NCBI GenBank assembly: GCA_001599815.1
Contig: BCIA01000005.1
Coordinates: 1,777,088 to 1,841,087, forward strand
DNA length: 64,000 nt
Direction: 5' to 3'
Source: Furcasterigmium furcatum
Taxonomy: Eukaryota > Ascomycota > Sordariomycetes > Glomerellales > Plectosphaerellaceae
The first letter of the stretch is position 1. Every line of letters begins with the position of its first letter. The notes below the pieces were generated by a model that did not search any database, was not told the DNA's origin, and worked only from the letters and a program-made list of their open reading frames with translations. The position numbers and the translations under genes are program-made. This document shows, piece after piece, positions 12,654-24,145 of the stretch.

Positions 12654-15150
12654 CTTGACGGTTGAGGGGCTCGAGAGAGATGGAGCTGTGGGTGCTTTCT
12701 TCCTGGGAAGAAGGCTGGGTGCTTGGACTTGGGGTCTTGTTGCTGGATGGAGGGGTCTGGGTGTACAGCACTGGCGACTCGAGACAACTTCCACAATCAC
12801 AAGGGAAGCTGAGCTATGTAGGTCTCCAGATGTTCACTGTTACACCAAAGTAGGACTCGGGTAGAGTGTGGTATTGGCAGAGTACACTGAGTAGGTATGA
12901 AAGCTGGTGATGTTGCGTTGTAGGCTGATCGAACCAAACCACCCGTTGCAAATGAGGGGGGACTGGCCTTCCTTTATGCTTCTCTGTCATGACGGACAAG
13001 ACACATGCCCCCCTGCCCCCCGTGGTCTTGACGCCGAGAGAGACAGCTCGCCGGGATGCCGTGTGCGGGCCTCAATGAGGAATGGGGGTGCCGCGATGCC
13101 GGTCAGGCCCCATTTGGCGACTTGGAGGATGACGGGGAAAGGGGTCTTGGTGCTAATTGGGGATCAGCGATTGGCAAAGAGACCAGGATTGAGTGGTGAG
13201 ACAGCCTCGACTGGGAAACACAAACAGGTGCTTAGGGCTGAGAGCGACGGGCCACGGGACCCTGGTGACGGAAGCAGTGATGGGACCATCCGGACGACAA
13301 CCGAGCGCACAGCCAATGGACACGTCGCCTGGTGATGCAAGTCGCCGAGGATATGAATTGATTGATCGTGTTGGCGGGCCTCGATTGGGCCCGGCGTGGG
13401 GAGACCGCGTAAGGCAGCAGTTTGACCTGTCAATCGTGGCCGTTGTCCGACAGCGCGGACCGTCACCGAGCCCATTCGGGGCCTGGGGGCCGTCTGGGCT
13501 GCATGGCCGGGCCAGGGAATTTGATTGCCTGCTGGGCGCCGATGATCGTATTACATGCGTGTTCTAGTGTTCCCGGTTTGGGGAATCCCTCGTCGGTCAG
13601 TCATCTCGAGACTCGGTGCTCCCGACGCCGTTCTCCTTGCCACGAAACAGAGGCACGTTGACTCGGTTGACTCGCAACTGGAACAAAAGAAGACGGACGA
13701 TCGCCGTGCTGTGCAAGCCTGCTGACTTCGGTGAAATGCGAACGAGCAATGCCAACCACTCGTCCTCCCCCGCGATCAACCCCTCGCCTACCCGGTCTCC
13801 AGATAAGGTCGCGTCGAGGCTGAGTCCAGGGCGCACATCTGCCAAGGCTTCCATTTGGCTTCGAGAAGCCTGAGAACGGCAGGTCGGCTTGCGAGAGTCG
13901 TCAGCTAGGGCCGTCGAGTGGGTCGCCGCTGGGCCGCTTCGGACGACACCGAAGGTTTAGCGTGCCGGAAGGGGGTCATGTGATGCAACCTGCTGCTCCG
14001 TGCTGCGGGCCCGTGCGCTGCGGACGATACGCGCGATGCGGTCAGGCATCAAGGCATCAATAGGATCTCGATGAGCAACCACAGGCCAATCTCACCAGCC
14101 ACAGCATCAAGCCACGCCGTTCTCGTGGGGACCGTTACCCCAGATTTTTGGTCGCCCATGCCGCCGATGAAGCTTGTCGAAGAGCCGCAAGACTTGTCAT
14201 GATGATGGGGAAAGCTGTGCATGGGGGAGCTTCGATGAGCTTGCTCGATTCTGCTTTTGCATGCGCCGGGTCTCCCTCAGGCGCAATGAGATGCCCGATG
14301 AGAGCATCCGGGTCGCCGATATTGGACCTATCAAATGATGCTATTGGGGGTCGATTTCGGGCCAAAAATGCCCGCAACAATGGAAATGCGACTTCCATTG
14401 CATCATTGTTGTTGACGCGCGATTCCAGAGCTCAAGTGTCGCGATTTGGTCGAGTGCCTGAAAATTGGGGAATTGGTGGTGGTTTGGCCTTGCAATTGGG
14501 CCGGTTCGCCTCAATGCACGTGAGACCCACTTTTGTCCTTCCTGCCTTCCGCCTGCCAGCCAACAGGGAAAGGAAAGGTAGTCGCGCACCAAACCCACGG
14601 ATGAACGCGACAACTTTCTTGCCAACTAATACCACGCACCATCAACCTCCCCCGGTGGTCTGTCTCATCGACAGTTCGGTCGCTACCTCTTTCCTTCCTC
14701 CCGTGACTGCCCCATCAAGGCCAAGTTACGTCCATCGGTGGCTTGATCGCACGTCCCATTCAGATATCGCATCATGAGCACCGACCACCTCTGACCCACG
14801 ACCTGTCGGCTTGCCCATCCTTTATCCTCCTCACCTGGGCGCCAAACCTGTGACGGGACAAAGGTGAGCGACTCCCGTGTTGCATCAGCGGCTTCAATTC
14901 GCCAGCTTGCCTTTCCAATACATACTGGAGACGCGTTCCTGATGCACCAAAGCTGACACCTTGCCCTGGTCAGACCCGAATCGGTGCTCGACCGACGACC
15001 CGATTCAGACCATCTCACAGCAACTCTCCGACAGCATAAGTCGCACTCCTTTCACTCAACAATTACACTGCATTCGTCGCTGCTGTCCCTTCGACATCTT
15101 CTGAAACACCTGCTCCAACACCTCCCTGATACAGCCCGAAAATCTCCATC
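12654..15150. other. Intergenic region between divergent genes
   Basis: About 2.5 kb separates the divergently transcribed 80-residue gene and the Yta7-like gene. No coding feature is supportable. A short stem-loop (8-bp arms, 14,378-14,385 and 14,393-14,400) lies within it. The last 150 bases before 15,151 are CT-rich leader sequence of the ATPase gene. Confidence 0.5.
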
Positions 15151-18100
15151 ATGCCTAGCAAGCGGAAGAGGGACATCGAGGACTTCGATCCTAACAAGTC
15201 CGACTCGGACGATGCCAACTTCGACCCGAGTGCCGACCGCCCGGCAAGGAACATGAAGCGCTCTCGAGGGCCCCAGAGCTCTAAGAGCGGCGGTCGGAAG
15301 CGGGAAAACCGCTACCGAGGCTCCGATATCGAAGACGACGACGACCTCGGCGAGTCTGCGGAAGAGTCCTTTGGCGAGGGCAACTTCGACGACGAAGACG
15401 AGGAAGACGACAATGCCCCCATCAACGCAGCCGGTCGCCGAACTAGAAAGGCTGCCACCACCCACCGCACCTACAAGGAGAGCAGCGAGGACGAGGCAGA
15501 GGAAGATGCCGACAACTCCGACGACGTGGATGCCCCTCCCCCGACCAGCAGGCGGCGCCGAAATACCAAAGCAGAGGATGACGATGCCGAGGAGCAGGTC
15601 GAAGACCCGGCTCCTCCCCGCAAAATCATCAGGCTTAAGTACCCCTCGAGGATGACGCGCCGCCGCACCGAGGAGGCCGACGAAGAACTCGTTGAGCTTT
15701 CTAACTCGGGTCGACACGTCAACACCGTGCGATCCTCCCAAAGCAAGAGCAAGAGCCCCGAGACCTTCTCTCGCACTCGCCGTTCTTCCCGGGCCGTTAA
15801 GAGCGTGCAGCAGCCTCCCTCGACCATTGACGAAGCCACCCAGGAGAGCGGGAGCAGGCCTATTGACGACGATGAAGATGAGCTCGCCGGAGACACCCCC
15901 CAAGACCCTGTGCCGGAACAGCAAGATGCCGCCATGGAAGACGTCAAAGAAACGACAGAGGCAGCCGAGGATGTGGACGCTGCCGCTGCCCCTGACGCTG
16001 CCGCCGCTGATGACGATGACGATGATGACGTTCTCGTCTCTAACAGACGGGCCACTCGCGCTACTAGAGGCAATGCTGCTGCAGAGGCGACCGAAGCGGC
16101 CCCGGCTGAAGAAGATGATGGAATCAAGACTGGCCGCCGTCTGACTCGAGGCCGCCTGCGCAAGTCGAAGTCCGTGCAAGAGCCCAGCAGTGACTTTGAG
16201 CCGGGCGAAGAGTCTCCCGACGATGCGGGCATGTCCGACGACGGGCCTAGCAAGAAGCGTCCCGAGGAAGACGTTATCGACAGCCCCACCCCCCGCGGCC
16301 GAAGGGGCAAGCACAGATCAGCCAAGAGTTCCCGCCGTGGCGCCGAATCTGAGGAGGAGGTCGAGCTTGACCAGGACGAATTGGCCGACGAGCTGGATGA
16401 GCTGCGTGCCGACTCTCGTTCGCGAACACGTCGCCCCCGCCGTCCTTCCCCTACCATTCTCTACCAAGAGACCGCCGCCAAGCGTCGTCGTGCGGCAGCC
16501 AGACCCATGAACTACTACATGCCCCCACTTTCCGCCGTCAACATTGAGGAGGAGGATGCCCCTGAAGATCCTGCGCCGACCCCTGCTCGCCGCCGTGGCG
16601 GGCGGGGAGCTGCCAGTCAACTCTGGGATCGCCCACTCAACACCACCTTCGGCCCCTTTGGTGGCGGCGGTGCCGGCTCCCTTCTCAATGGCCCATGGGG
16701 CACTGGCGCTGCCGGAGGCGTCGACTCAGACAGTAGCGATGATGAAATGGGTCACCGCTCCGGGCCTGCCGGTGGCAATGTCGGCATGACCCCCACCTCT
16801 GCAGCACCGGCCGGCTTGCTGCCGGGTCTTGCCCAGCCGGCGGGCGCGGAGATTGGTGTTGGCGCCACGCCGAACGTTGGCAAAATTAAGAACCAGAAGG
16901 CCCTGGCCGACGCGGATCCCCTGGGTGTCGACCTGACCGTGGACTTCAGCAAGGTTGGTGGCTTGCAAGGCCACATTGACCAGCTCAAGGAAATGGTTCA
17001 GCTTCCGCTGCTGTACCCCGAACTTTTCCAGAGATTCCACGTCACACCTCCGCGCGGCGTGCTCTTCCATGGTCCCCCCGGTACTGGTAAGACGCTCTTG
17101 GCGAGAGCTCTTGCCAACGCCATGGGTATTGGCGGACGCAAGATCACCTTCTACATGCGCAAGGGTGCTGATGCACTAAGCAAGTGGGTGGGTGAGGCCG
17201 AGAAGCAGCTCCGACTGCTCTTTGAGGAGGCGCGGCGCACGCAGCCCAGTATCATCTTCTTTGATGAGATTGACGGCCTCGCACCGGTACGGTCCAGCAA
17301 GCAGGAACAGATTCATGCCTCAATCGTCTCGACCCTGCTGGCTCTGATGGACGGCATGGACGGACGCGGTCAGGTCATTGTCGTTGGTGCCACCAACCGA
17401 CCCGACAACATCGACCCGGCCCTTCGTCGCCCTGGCCGCTTCGACCGCGAGTTCTACTTCCCTCTCCCCGATCTGGAGGCCCGAAAGTCCATCCTTGATA
17501 TCCACACCAAGGACTGGGGCATGCAAGACGATTTCAAGAAGGCATTGGCTGAGAATACCAAGGGATATGGTGGTGCCGACCTTCGCGCGCTCTGCACGGA
17601 GGCTGCGCTCAATTCCATCCAGCGGTCGTACCCTCAGATCTACTCGTCCAAGGAGAAGCTCATCGTCGACCCTGCCAAGATCAACATTCACGCCACCGAT
17701 TTCATGATCTCCATCAAGAAGATGATCCCCTCTTCGGAGCGATCTGCTGGCGCCGGTGCTGCTCCGCTGCCCACATCAGTCCAGCCCCTTCTCAGAGACC
17801 AACTCGACAGCATCAAGGCCGCCCTGGATAGCCTGATGCCCCGGAAGAAGAAGATCACTGCTCTTGAGGAGGCCATGTACGAGCAGTACGATGATCGCGA
17901 CCACGGCTTTGGACGCGAGGCGCTGCATCAGGAGTTTGAACGCTCAAGGATATTCAGGCCTCGCTTCCTCATCTACGGCCTCACCGGCATGGGCCAGAAC
18001 TACCTCGCCCAGGCATTGCTACATCACTTCGAGGGCGTTCAGGTCCAGAACTTTGGCTTGCCCAACATCCTCGCGGATGGACGTGTAAGTCATCCTATTC

Positions 18101-20174
18101 ACAAGCCACTTTGAGTGTCCTACTAACAGACTGCAGCCCATGGAGCAAGTCATTGTCGGCTTCTTCACCGAGGTCAAGAGGCACAAGCCCAGTGTCATCT
18201 ATATCCCCAACATTGAGTCGTGGTACGAGACCATCAAGGACACGGTTGCTTACATCACGTTCAAAGCCATGCTCAAGTCGATTCCACCCACTGATCCTAT
18301 CCTCGTGCTCGCGACCGCTGAGCATGAATTCGGTGGCAATGGCAAGGTCGCGGCGGAGCTGTTGCGAGACATCTTCGCCTTCTCAAAGAAGAACAGGTTG
18401 GAGATTGCCAGGCCCAAGAGGGTAAGTCATTCATCCTTATGGTGTATCGCTAGAGAATTCTGCTGACATCGGGTAGGAAAATCGCTACGAGTACTTCGCG
18501 TCGGTCGTCAGCCACGTCCGCAAGAGCCCCTCAGAATTCCCCGATCCTGCAAACAGGAAGAAGCGCGTGCTGGAAGAGCTCCCTGTGGCACCACCTCCTC
18601 CCCCCAAAGTCCCCTCGAAGGAGGAGGTCAAGGCTATGCAGAAGCGTGATCATCAGCTCCTGAACATCCTGAAGGTTCAACTCCAACCCATCATGGATCA
18701 GATCAACAGGAAGTACAAGAAGTTCAGGCAGCCAGTCATCCAGGCTAATCTGCTCGAGCACCTCTTCCTCGAGTCCGACCCCAACTACATCAGGCCAGAT
18801 GTGGCCGAAGGCGAGCTGCGGCCGTATGAGATTGTCAAAGACAAGCACGACAACGATGTCCTGCGGGAGACTGCGACAGGGAAGATCTATTACAACCTGG
18901 AGACGACGACCATCGAGGAACGTCTCTCGAACGGGTACTACTGCCGTCCTGACGATTTCCTTCGAGACATCAAGTCACTCGCAAAAGATGCCAAGAACAT
19001 TGGTGACAAGGAGCGGACGCTCAAGGCGAACGAGCTCGTCAGCAATGTCGAGGTGGACGTTGCCAGCATCGCATCAAACACTGCCACCATTGACTGGGAG
19101 GCCCTCTGCCAGAGGCAGATCCAGCGGGCCAAGGTCGCCGCCGAGAAGGACCGCAAGAGGAAGGCCCTGCAGTCGATCGTCGACCGCGTTCAATCGGACG
19201 CTGCTGGCGGAAATGACAGCGACTCCCAAGGACCGGTCGTTCTCGGCGAGCCGATCCCCGGATCCCATGTCGCGACGCGATTCCAGCTGATGAGCCCGCC
19301 TCCGCAGGCTCAGAGCTCCGACTCGCACCACCTGAGCAACGGAACCTCAAAGCCCTCCAACGATGGCGACGTACAAATGGGTGGTGTAGATGGTGACACG
19401 CAACTGGGTTCGCCGAATCACGAAATGAGACCGCCATCGCAGTGGCCAAGGACCGAGCCCCGATCTGCCGACGAGTCTGCCAAAGCAACGGTGGGTACTA
19501 CACACCTGTCGCAGAGGTCGGCCATCACAACCGTGCCGCCTGGCGTGTCGCCTTCGGCTCTGGCCAACGACGCATCCACGACTAAGACGTCTGACCCGTC
19601 CGAGCGGTCATCCAGCAAGTGGAGCACCCAAGTCACAAACGGCTATCACCCGAACCAGGACACGCAGAATGACAGCTCCGACCTCCAAGACACACTTGTT
19701 CACCCGGGGGCCAACATACCGCCCAGCCAGGTCCCTTCACTAGAAGAGAACTGGGTGCCCTCGCAAGTCGACGAGAGCGTCGTCCACCCAATGGAGCCCC
19801 CGTCACGCAACTCGGGCGGCGAGCACACCAGCAGCAGCGGCGCCGGCAAGTCCCAGGCCCCTAGCTTGGGCAACATCCTCAACGACTCGCCGGCCGACGA
19901 GTTCCACATGCGCCACTCCGGCTCGTCATCACAGCCGCTCGTCATCGACCAGAGCTCGGTGGACTCCTTCCTGGAGGAGATCACGCATCGCACGTCGGGA
20001 TGCACCATCGAGCAGCTCGAGCAGATCAGCCGTGAGCTCATGGACGCCATCTGGCGCACGCGCGACGAGTGGAACAGGATGAAGGTCCTCACCGACCTCA
20101 AGGCCGTCTTCAACGACACCATCGGCGACATTGAGCAGATGCAGGCCATGATGCAGTCCACGCCCGAGGATTAG
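15151..20174 (+). CDS. YTA7: Yta7/ATAD2-type AAA ATPase with bromodomain
   Basis: Chromatin-associated AAA+ ATPase of the Yta7 (yeast) / Abo1 (fission yeast) / ATAD2 (animal) family, known to act on histone H3-H4 and nucleosome density. There are three exons: 15,151-18,084, 18,137-18,421 and 18,477-20,174. The introns are 52 and 55 nt with GTAAGT donors, the first with a TACTAAC branch site. The protein is 1,638 residues. Residues 1-540 are acidic and basic low-complexity sequence. The first AAA module has Walker A GPPGTGKT at 641-648 and Walker B IIFFDEIDG at 701-709. The second module, from about residue 940, is degenerate: GMGQNYLA replaces Walker A and YIPNIESW stands in the Walker B position. 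A divergent bromodomain-like helical region spans about 1120-1260. The serine/proline-rich region to about 1,520 and a C-terminal helix complete the protein. The identification is strong. Confidence 0.95.
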
Positions 20175-20781
20175 GACCCCTCGGCGCTGCGGCGTGGACT
20201 CCGCCGCCCGACCATAGCTCCAAGGGTGAACGGGTATCATCACCAAGTGTAGAGGCCTTGGGTGTGGGGAAAGGAATGAACGAACGATGGGGATTTAGTC
20301 TACGCATTCCTGAAAACTGATTTTTCTCGATTGACAAGCGGACCTTGGTTGAGGCTGCGAAAGGGTACAGGGGCTGTTGGTAATGTATTTTTACGGAATG
20401 GCATGAGGAAAGGAGACTGTTTGCACGCTTGGCCTTCGCATTGTAGCATACTAGAGAATGCAGCCTGGTTGCTGGATGACAAGTCTGGGGTGATTCCAGT
20501 GATAATGCGTTCCATCGCTCGCTTGAGACGGGTAAAGTGAGGCTGACAGGCTGTTGATCTCGGTAGGGTCATGCTACTACTCTTCTGTGACCAGGCCAGT
20601 CACACTTTTCATCACAAGAGTCCATGGTGTGAGGGAACATCACGATTTGCATACCGGCGCAGGAGGGTCGCGGAAACGATGGCCGCCCTCGCAACCGCCA
20701 AATCGACCAACAAGCGTCAAATCGAGCCTGAGAAATCGCGATAAGCTCTCTGTCAACTTCAAGAAATTGACATAGCCTCCC

Positions 20782-20802
20782 TCTTGATTCTAAGAATCAA
20801 GA
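20782..20802. repeat. 21-bp palindrome (10-bp perfect arms, 1-base centre)
   Basis: The arms TCTTGATTCT (20,782-20,791) and AGAATCAAGA (20,793-20,802) are exact reverse complements around a single A. It sits 600 bases downstream of the Yta7 stop, in an AT-rich patch. It could be a hairpin in a 3' end or a dimeric protein-binding site. Confidence 0.8.
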
Positions 20803-20843
20803 CATTCTCTTGGATAATTATAGATATTTCAAGGGCAACGCAT

Positions 20844-20875
20844 CTGGACGGCATCATAGCTGGACGGCATCATCG
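20844..20875. repeat. Tandem duplication of a 16-bp unit
   Basis: Two adjacent copies of ctggacggcatcat(a/c)g lie at 20,844-20,859 and 20,860-20,875 and differ at one base. A degenerate third start (ctgggccgg) follows. This is a small local tandem duplication in non-coding DNA. Confidence 0.85.
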
Positions 20876-21147
20876 CTGGGCCGGCAAGTCGGCCATATTT
20901 TCTGTGGCCCTCATGCGGCGGTACATCTGAACATCTTTTTGTACGGTTTACTCAGTTATTCGCGACTACTCGATCGCGGTGCCCCTACTCTCACATGATC
21001 CCATGATCGCCCTCCCGGGCGGTACTCCCACAAGTGCCAAATGAACTCCTGACGCCAGTTATTGCCACAAAATTGGACACATGTAGTCCCTGGATACCCC
21101 CTCGCTGCTCTGATCACCATGCGTGCCATTCCCACCCAAAGTACTGC

Positions 21148-23211
21148 CTACTTCCGGCCCAGGCTACGCCGAGCCCTCTTAGACACGTTGCCAGAGGCGT
21201 CGTCTTCGTCGGAGGGTGCGCGGCGGGCAGGCCTCTCAACTGAGTCCAGGACAGGAAAGCTCGCGGGGCGGGGCGAGTGACCCATCTGCCTCTGGCTCGC
21301 GAGAGGGTTCTCGATCAACTTGCGCTTGTTGGGTACAAAGTAGTTCATGGCAGTGGCGGTTGTCTCCTCCAGCTTGGACTGGATTGTATGCTCAGACGAG
21401 GAACGACTGCAGCTAATGTCATCACTGACACGTTTTTTCGAAATGTGCTTCGCCTCAGCGGTAAGGGAATCGAAACGCTCGAGGAGGGACACCACTGCCT
21501 CTGTGACGTCTTTATTGCGCCTGACGATCTCCGCCTTGATATCGTCTGTCGCTTGTTGAATCATGGATTTACATTCCGCGAGGATTTCTTCCTTGAATGC
21601 TTCTTGCGACTGCTTGGTTTCCTGCTGACTTAGGGGGATGTGCTCCTTGATGTGGTCGACGCATTCCTTGACGGCGGCGATATCAAGCCCGAGATCTTCA
21701 GACCGGAACCTCACAGCCTCGACCTGCTCAAACAGAACCCTTGCGTCGGCGAGAGTGATAGTGGCGGCGCTTCGATTGCCGTTATCAAGGTCGGGCTCCT
21801 CCTGGTGGCTGATGAGAAAGTCGGCAAGCTGCTCATTGACGTCCGTGATGAGTTTTCCGAGCTTGTCTGAGAGAACCACATCTTCTCCGATGACCCTGGA
21901 GGGTGCCATCTCAAAAGGTGCGTCGTACTTGGTGATGAAAGGCCGAGTTTCGTCCCACGGACGGCCTTCGGATCGGGGTTGTTCAACCTGCATCTCCTTG
22001 AGAATGATGCTAGGCTTGCGAGGAGGCAGTGGCAATGCACAGGGCTGGCTGTAGTCCAGTATGTGACAAGTTCCGGCGAACCTGTCCCATTGTGCCTGAG
22101 CGACCTCATCATGGAGCTTGTCAGCAGATGTTCCGAAAAGAACGTTGCTCTTGACGACATCTTCGAAGAGAGCCCTGATGAGCTTGTGCTTCGTTGCAAC
22201 CAACCAAATAAAGTTGTCGAGCTTCTGGTACTGCCGCTGAACTTCGGCGTCGGAGACGTGGTAGGCATTGCGCTCGATGAGATGCCGCGAGATGTGGTAG
22301 CCCGCCCACGTTGCTGCGAGCTTGACGTTGATGGTTCCCTCGGGCCCTGCGCTCCACGTGTCCTCACCAGTGATGGAGAAGAAACGGAGCCGCGCGATCA
22401 TTTCGCGCACGATGGGCGTTGTAAAGAGATGCAGACCGGCCAGGAAGCGCAGGGCCATGTACACTGCATGGCCCCAGAAGTCATCGTTGTTGAACCCAGC
22501 TGCGTAAGCCCTTGGGATGACCTTGGCAAGGGTCACAACGTCGCTGGGGAGGCCCTGACGGATTCTCCCAGCGTTTAGGCCCATCGCGCGCGGCCACATG
22601 GCTAAGCGGATGTAGGATTCCATGTCGCCAGCCTGGTCCCAGAGGTTGTCAAAGCTGAGTCCCTTGACGAAGTGTGCTACCACTTCGGCCGCGAGATACA
22701 CCGAGACATGGCGAGGCTGAGATTCAGGGGCATCCTTGGTGAATTGCTTGACGAAGCGGACGCAGGACCAGACGAATTGCTTGCTGTTTGAAGCTAGGCG
22801 GTGCTCGGCTGAGTTGACATGGGGGAAGGCTTGGAAATCCTGGTCATCCCACTTGGTCCCCGGGACGACAAGCTCAGATCGCACGCAGCTTCGAACTTGT
22901 TGAGGGTCCTACGGATTTGCGCACGCCGTTGATGTCCGCGGGCCGTTCTGGTGGTCTTCCTCGTCCGAGTCGTAGATCAGGTAGTATTCACCCTTGGTAA
23001 GATGGCCCTGGCCGGGCGACGAGTGGTTTTTCGGGACGTTGTCGACTTCTTCTTCGTCGTCACTCGTGGTCGAGACAGGTTCGCGAGTACCGACAGGAGG
23101 CGCACCCGGCGACTCGAGATCCTCGCTCCCCATACCGGGAGAGGTCATATCCCGGTCGGAGTCAGGGACGGCTTCTCCATTGACGTGCTGGTCGAGTTGA
23201 TTGTCTTCCAT
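21148..23211 (-). CDS. Hypothetical protein with one in-frame TAG (split or intron-containing gene)
   Basis: From an ATG at 23,211 to the stop at 21,148 a single frame is open except for one TAG at 22,911-22,909 (codon 101). The 5' part (100 codons) is acidic, ending in the motif GEYYLIYDSDEEDHQNG. The 3' part (about 586 codons) begins without an ATG of its own. It has a conserved-looking globular region (KWDDQDFQAFPHV, KQFVWSCVRFVKQ), a coiled-coil-like stretch (about 450-560) and a basic C-terminal tail KRARRSLGRK that resembles a nuclear localisation signal. A 96-nt GT-AG segment (22,991-22,896), a multiple of three, would remove the stop in frame, but its branch site is weak. Alternatives are a nonsense mutation or sequence error. 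I do not recognise the family. The CT-rich leader upstream supports the 23,211 start. Confidence 0.65.
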
Positions 23212-24145
23212 GATGATGAAGGTGGATGTATGCGAAGCTGGCTGGAAGGAGCGCGATCTTGATACGAGACGACTTCGGTAACGATGAACGCAAGGATGAG
23301 GACCCTGGATGGGCTCCTCTATTCGAGGAGGAAAGTGTCTAGTATCGGCAGAAAGTCGTATGTGATGCGCAGGTGAAGGAGGGATGGACGGTGGGAAGGG
23401 GACAGGAAGAGAGTGGGAGGAGGAGAGGTGGAAGAGGAAGAGGAAGAGGAAGAGAAAGAAGGTGGGGGGAGATGAAAGTGCGGAAAGGAGAGGTTGTGCG
23501 CTCTGCTCCAGCAGAAAGAGAAGGAGCCGCAGAGAAAGGTGTTGTTGCCATGGAAGTTGAAAATTTTGGAGGAAGGTACGCGGAAGTGAATTCCCAGACC
23601 GAGCTCCTTCCCCGAGAAGTGCGTGGTGACGGTTCAGGAACCCCTTTTCTTCTGCCCCACTTCTTGCATCAAGAGCAGCATGCATCCAAGAAGAATTATT
23701 GCGCTGAGACTAGTATCTGAATCACGAAAAAGACATAAGATTTGATGCTGAGGACTACGGGCAGGTTTTAATTCTCAAGACTTAATAGCTGCACCGTTGG
23801 CGTGGCGGACCAGGGCACGAAGAGGCGGCATGGAGTCATTCAGAGAGCAATGTTTAAACAGAGACATGGCTTCCTAGTCACTACTGCATACACAACACCA
23901 CACGAAACAAGACAGAAAAGACATCTCTGAAAGTTCTTGAGGGCCTAGCTATCCCCGAGTACGAGTACAAAACGTCAATCAATACAGACTAAGCCTCCGA
24001 ACGCCCCCAACTCCTATGCCGCTGTGAGTGCCAATCTGCCGTGCCCTCTGTCCAGGTCCGAATCAAGCCCTCCCTTCTCTCCCAGCCATGTCTGTCTGCT
24101 GTGCGACTCATACAATCGTGACCATGCCACGGGTCTCAGACCGCT
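23212..24145. other. Spacer with long polypurine/polypyrimidine leader
   Basis: This is the promoter and leader of the minus-strand hypothetical gene and the 3' flank of CWC22. The plus strand is almost pure purine from about 23,395 to 23,475, with repeated GGAAGA units. On the coding strand this becomes a CT-rich tract just upstream of the ATG, a common feature of fungal promoters. No separate gene is seen. Confidence 0.55.

Larger units (their letters stand above)
20175..21147. other. Convergent 3' intergenic region with short repeats
   Basis: This region lies between the 3' ends of the Yta7-like gene and the hypothetical gene on the minus strand. It is locally AT-rich around 20,740-20,830 and holds a 21-bp palindrome and a tandem 16-bp repeat, listed separately. 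No coding sequence is supportable. Confidence 0.5.

Noticed and set aside
14148..14777. 209-codon open frame upstream of the Yta7-like gene
   Set aside because: It starts at GTG in a promoter region, with no domain and no splice link to the downstream gene.
15052..16314. 420-codon frame antisense to the Yta7-like gene
   Set aside because: It is a mirror of the acidic repeats and third-position GC bias of the real gene; composition is valine/glycine/leucine-rich without domain order.
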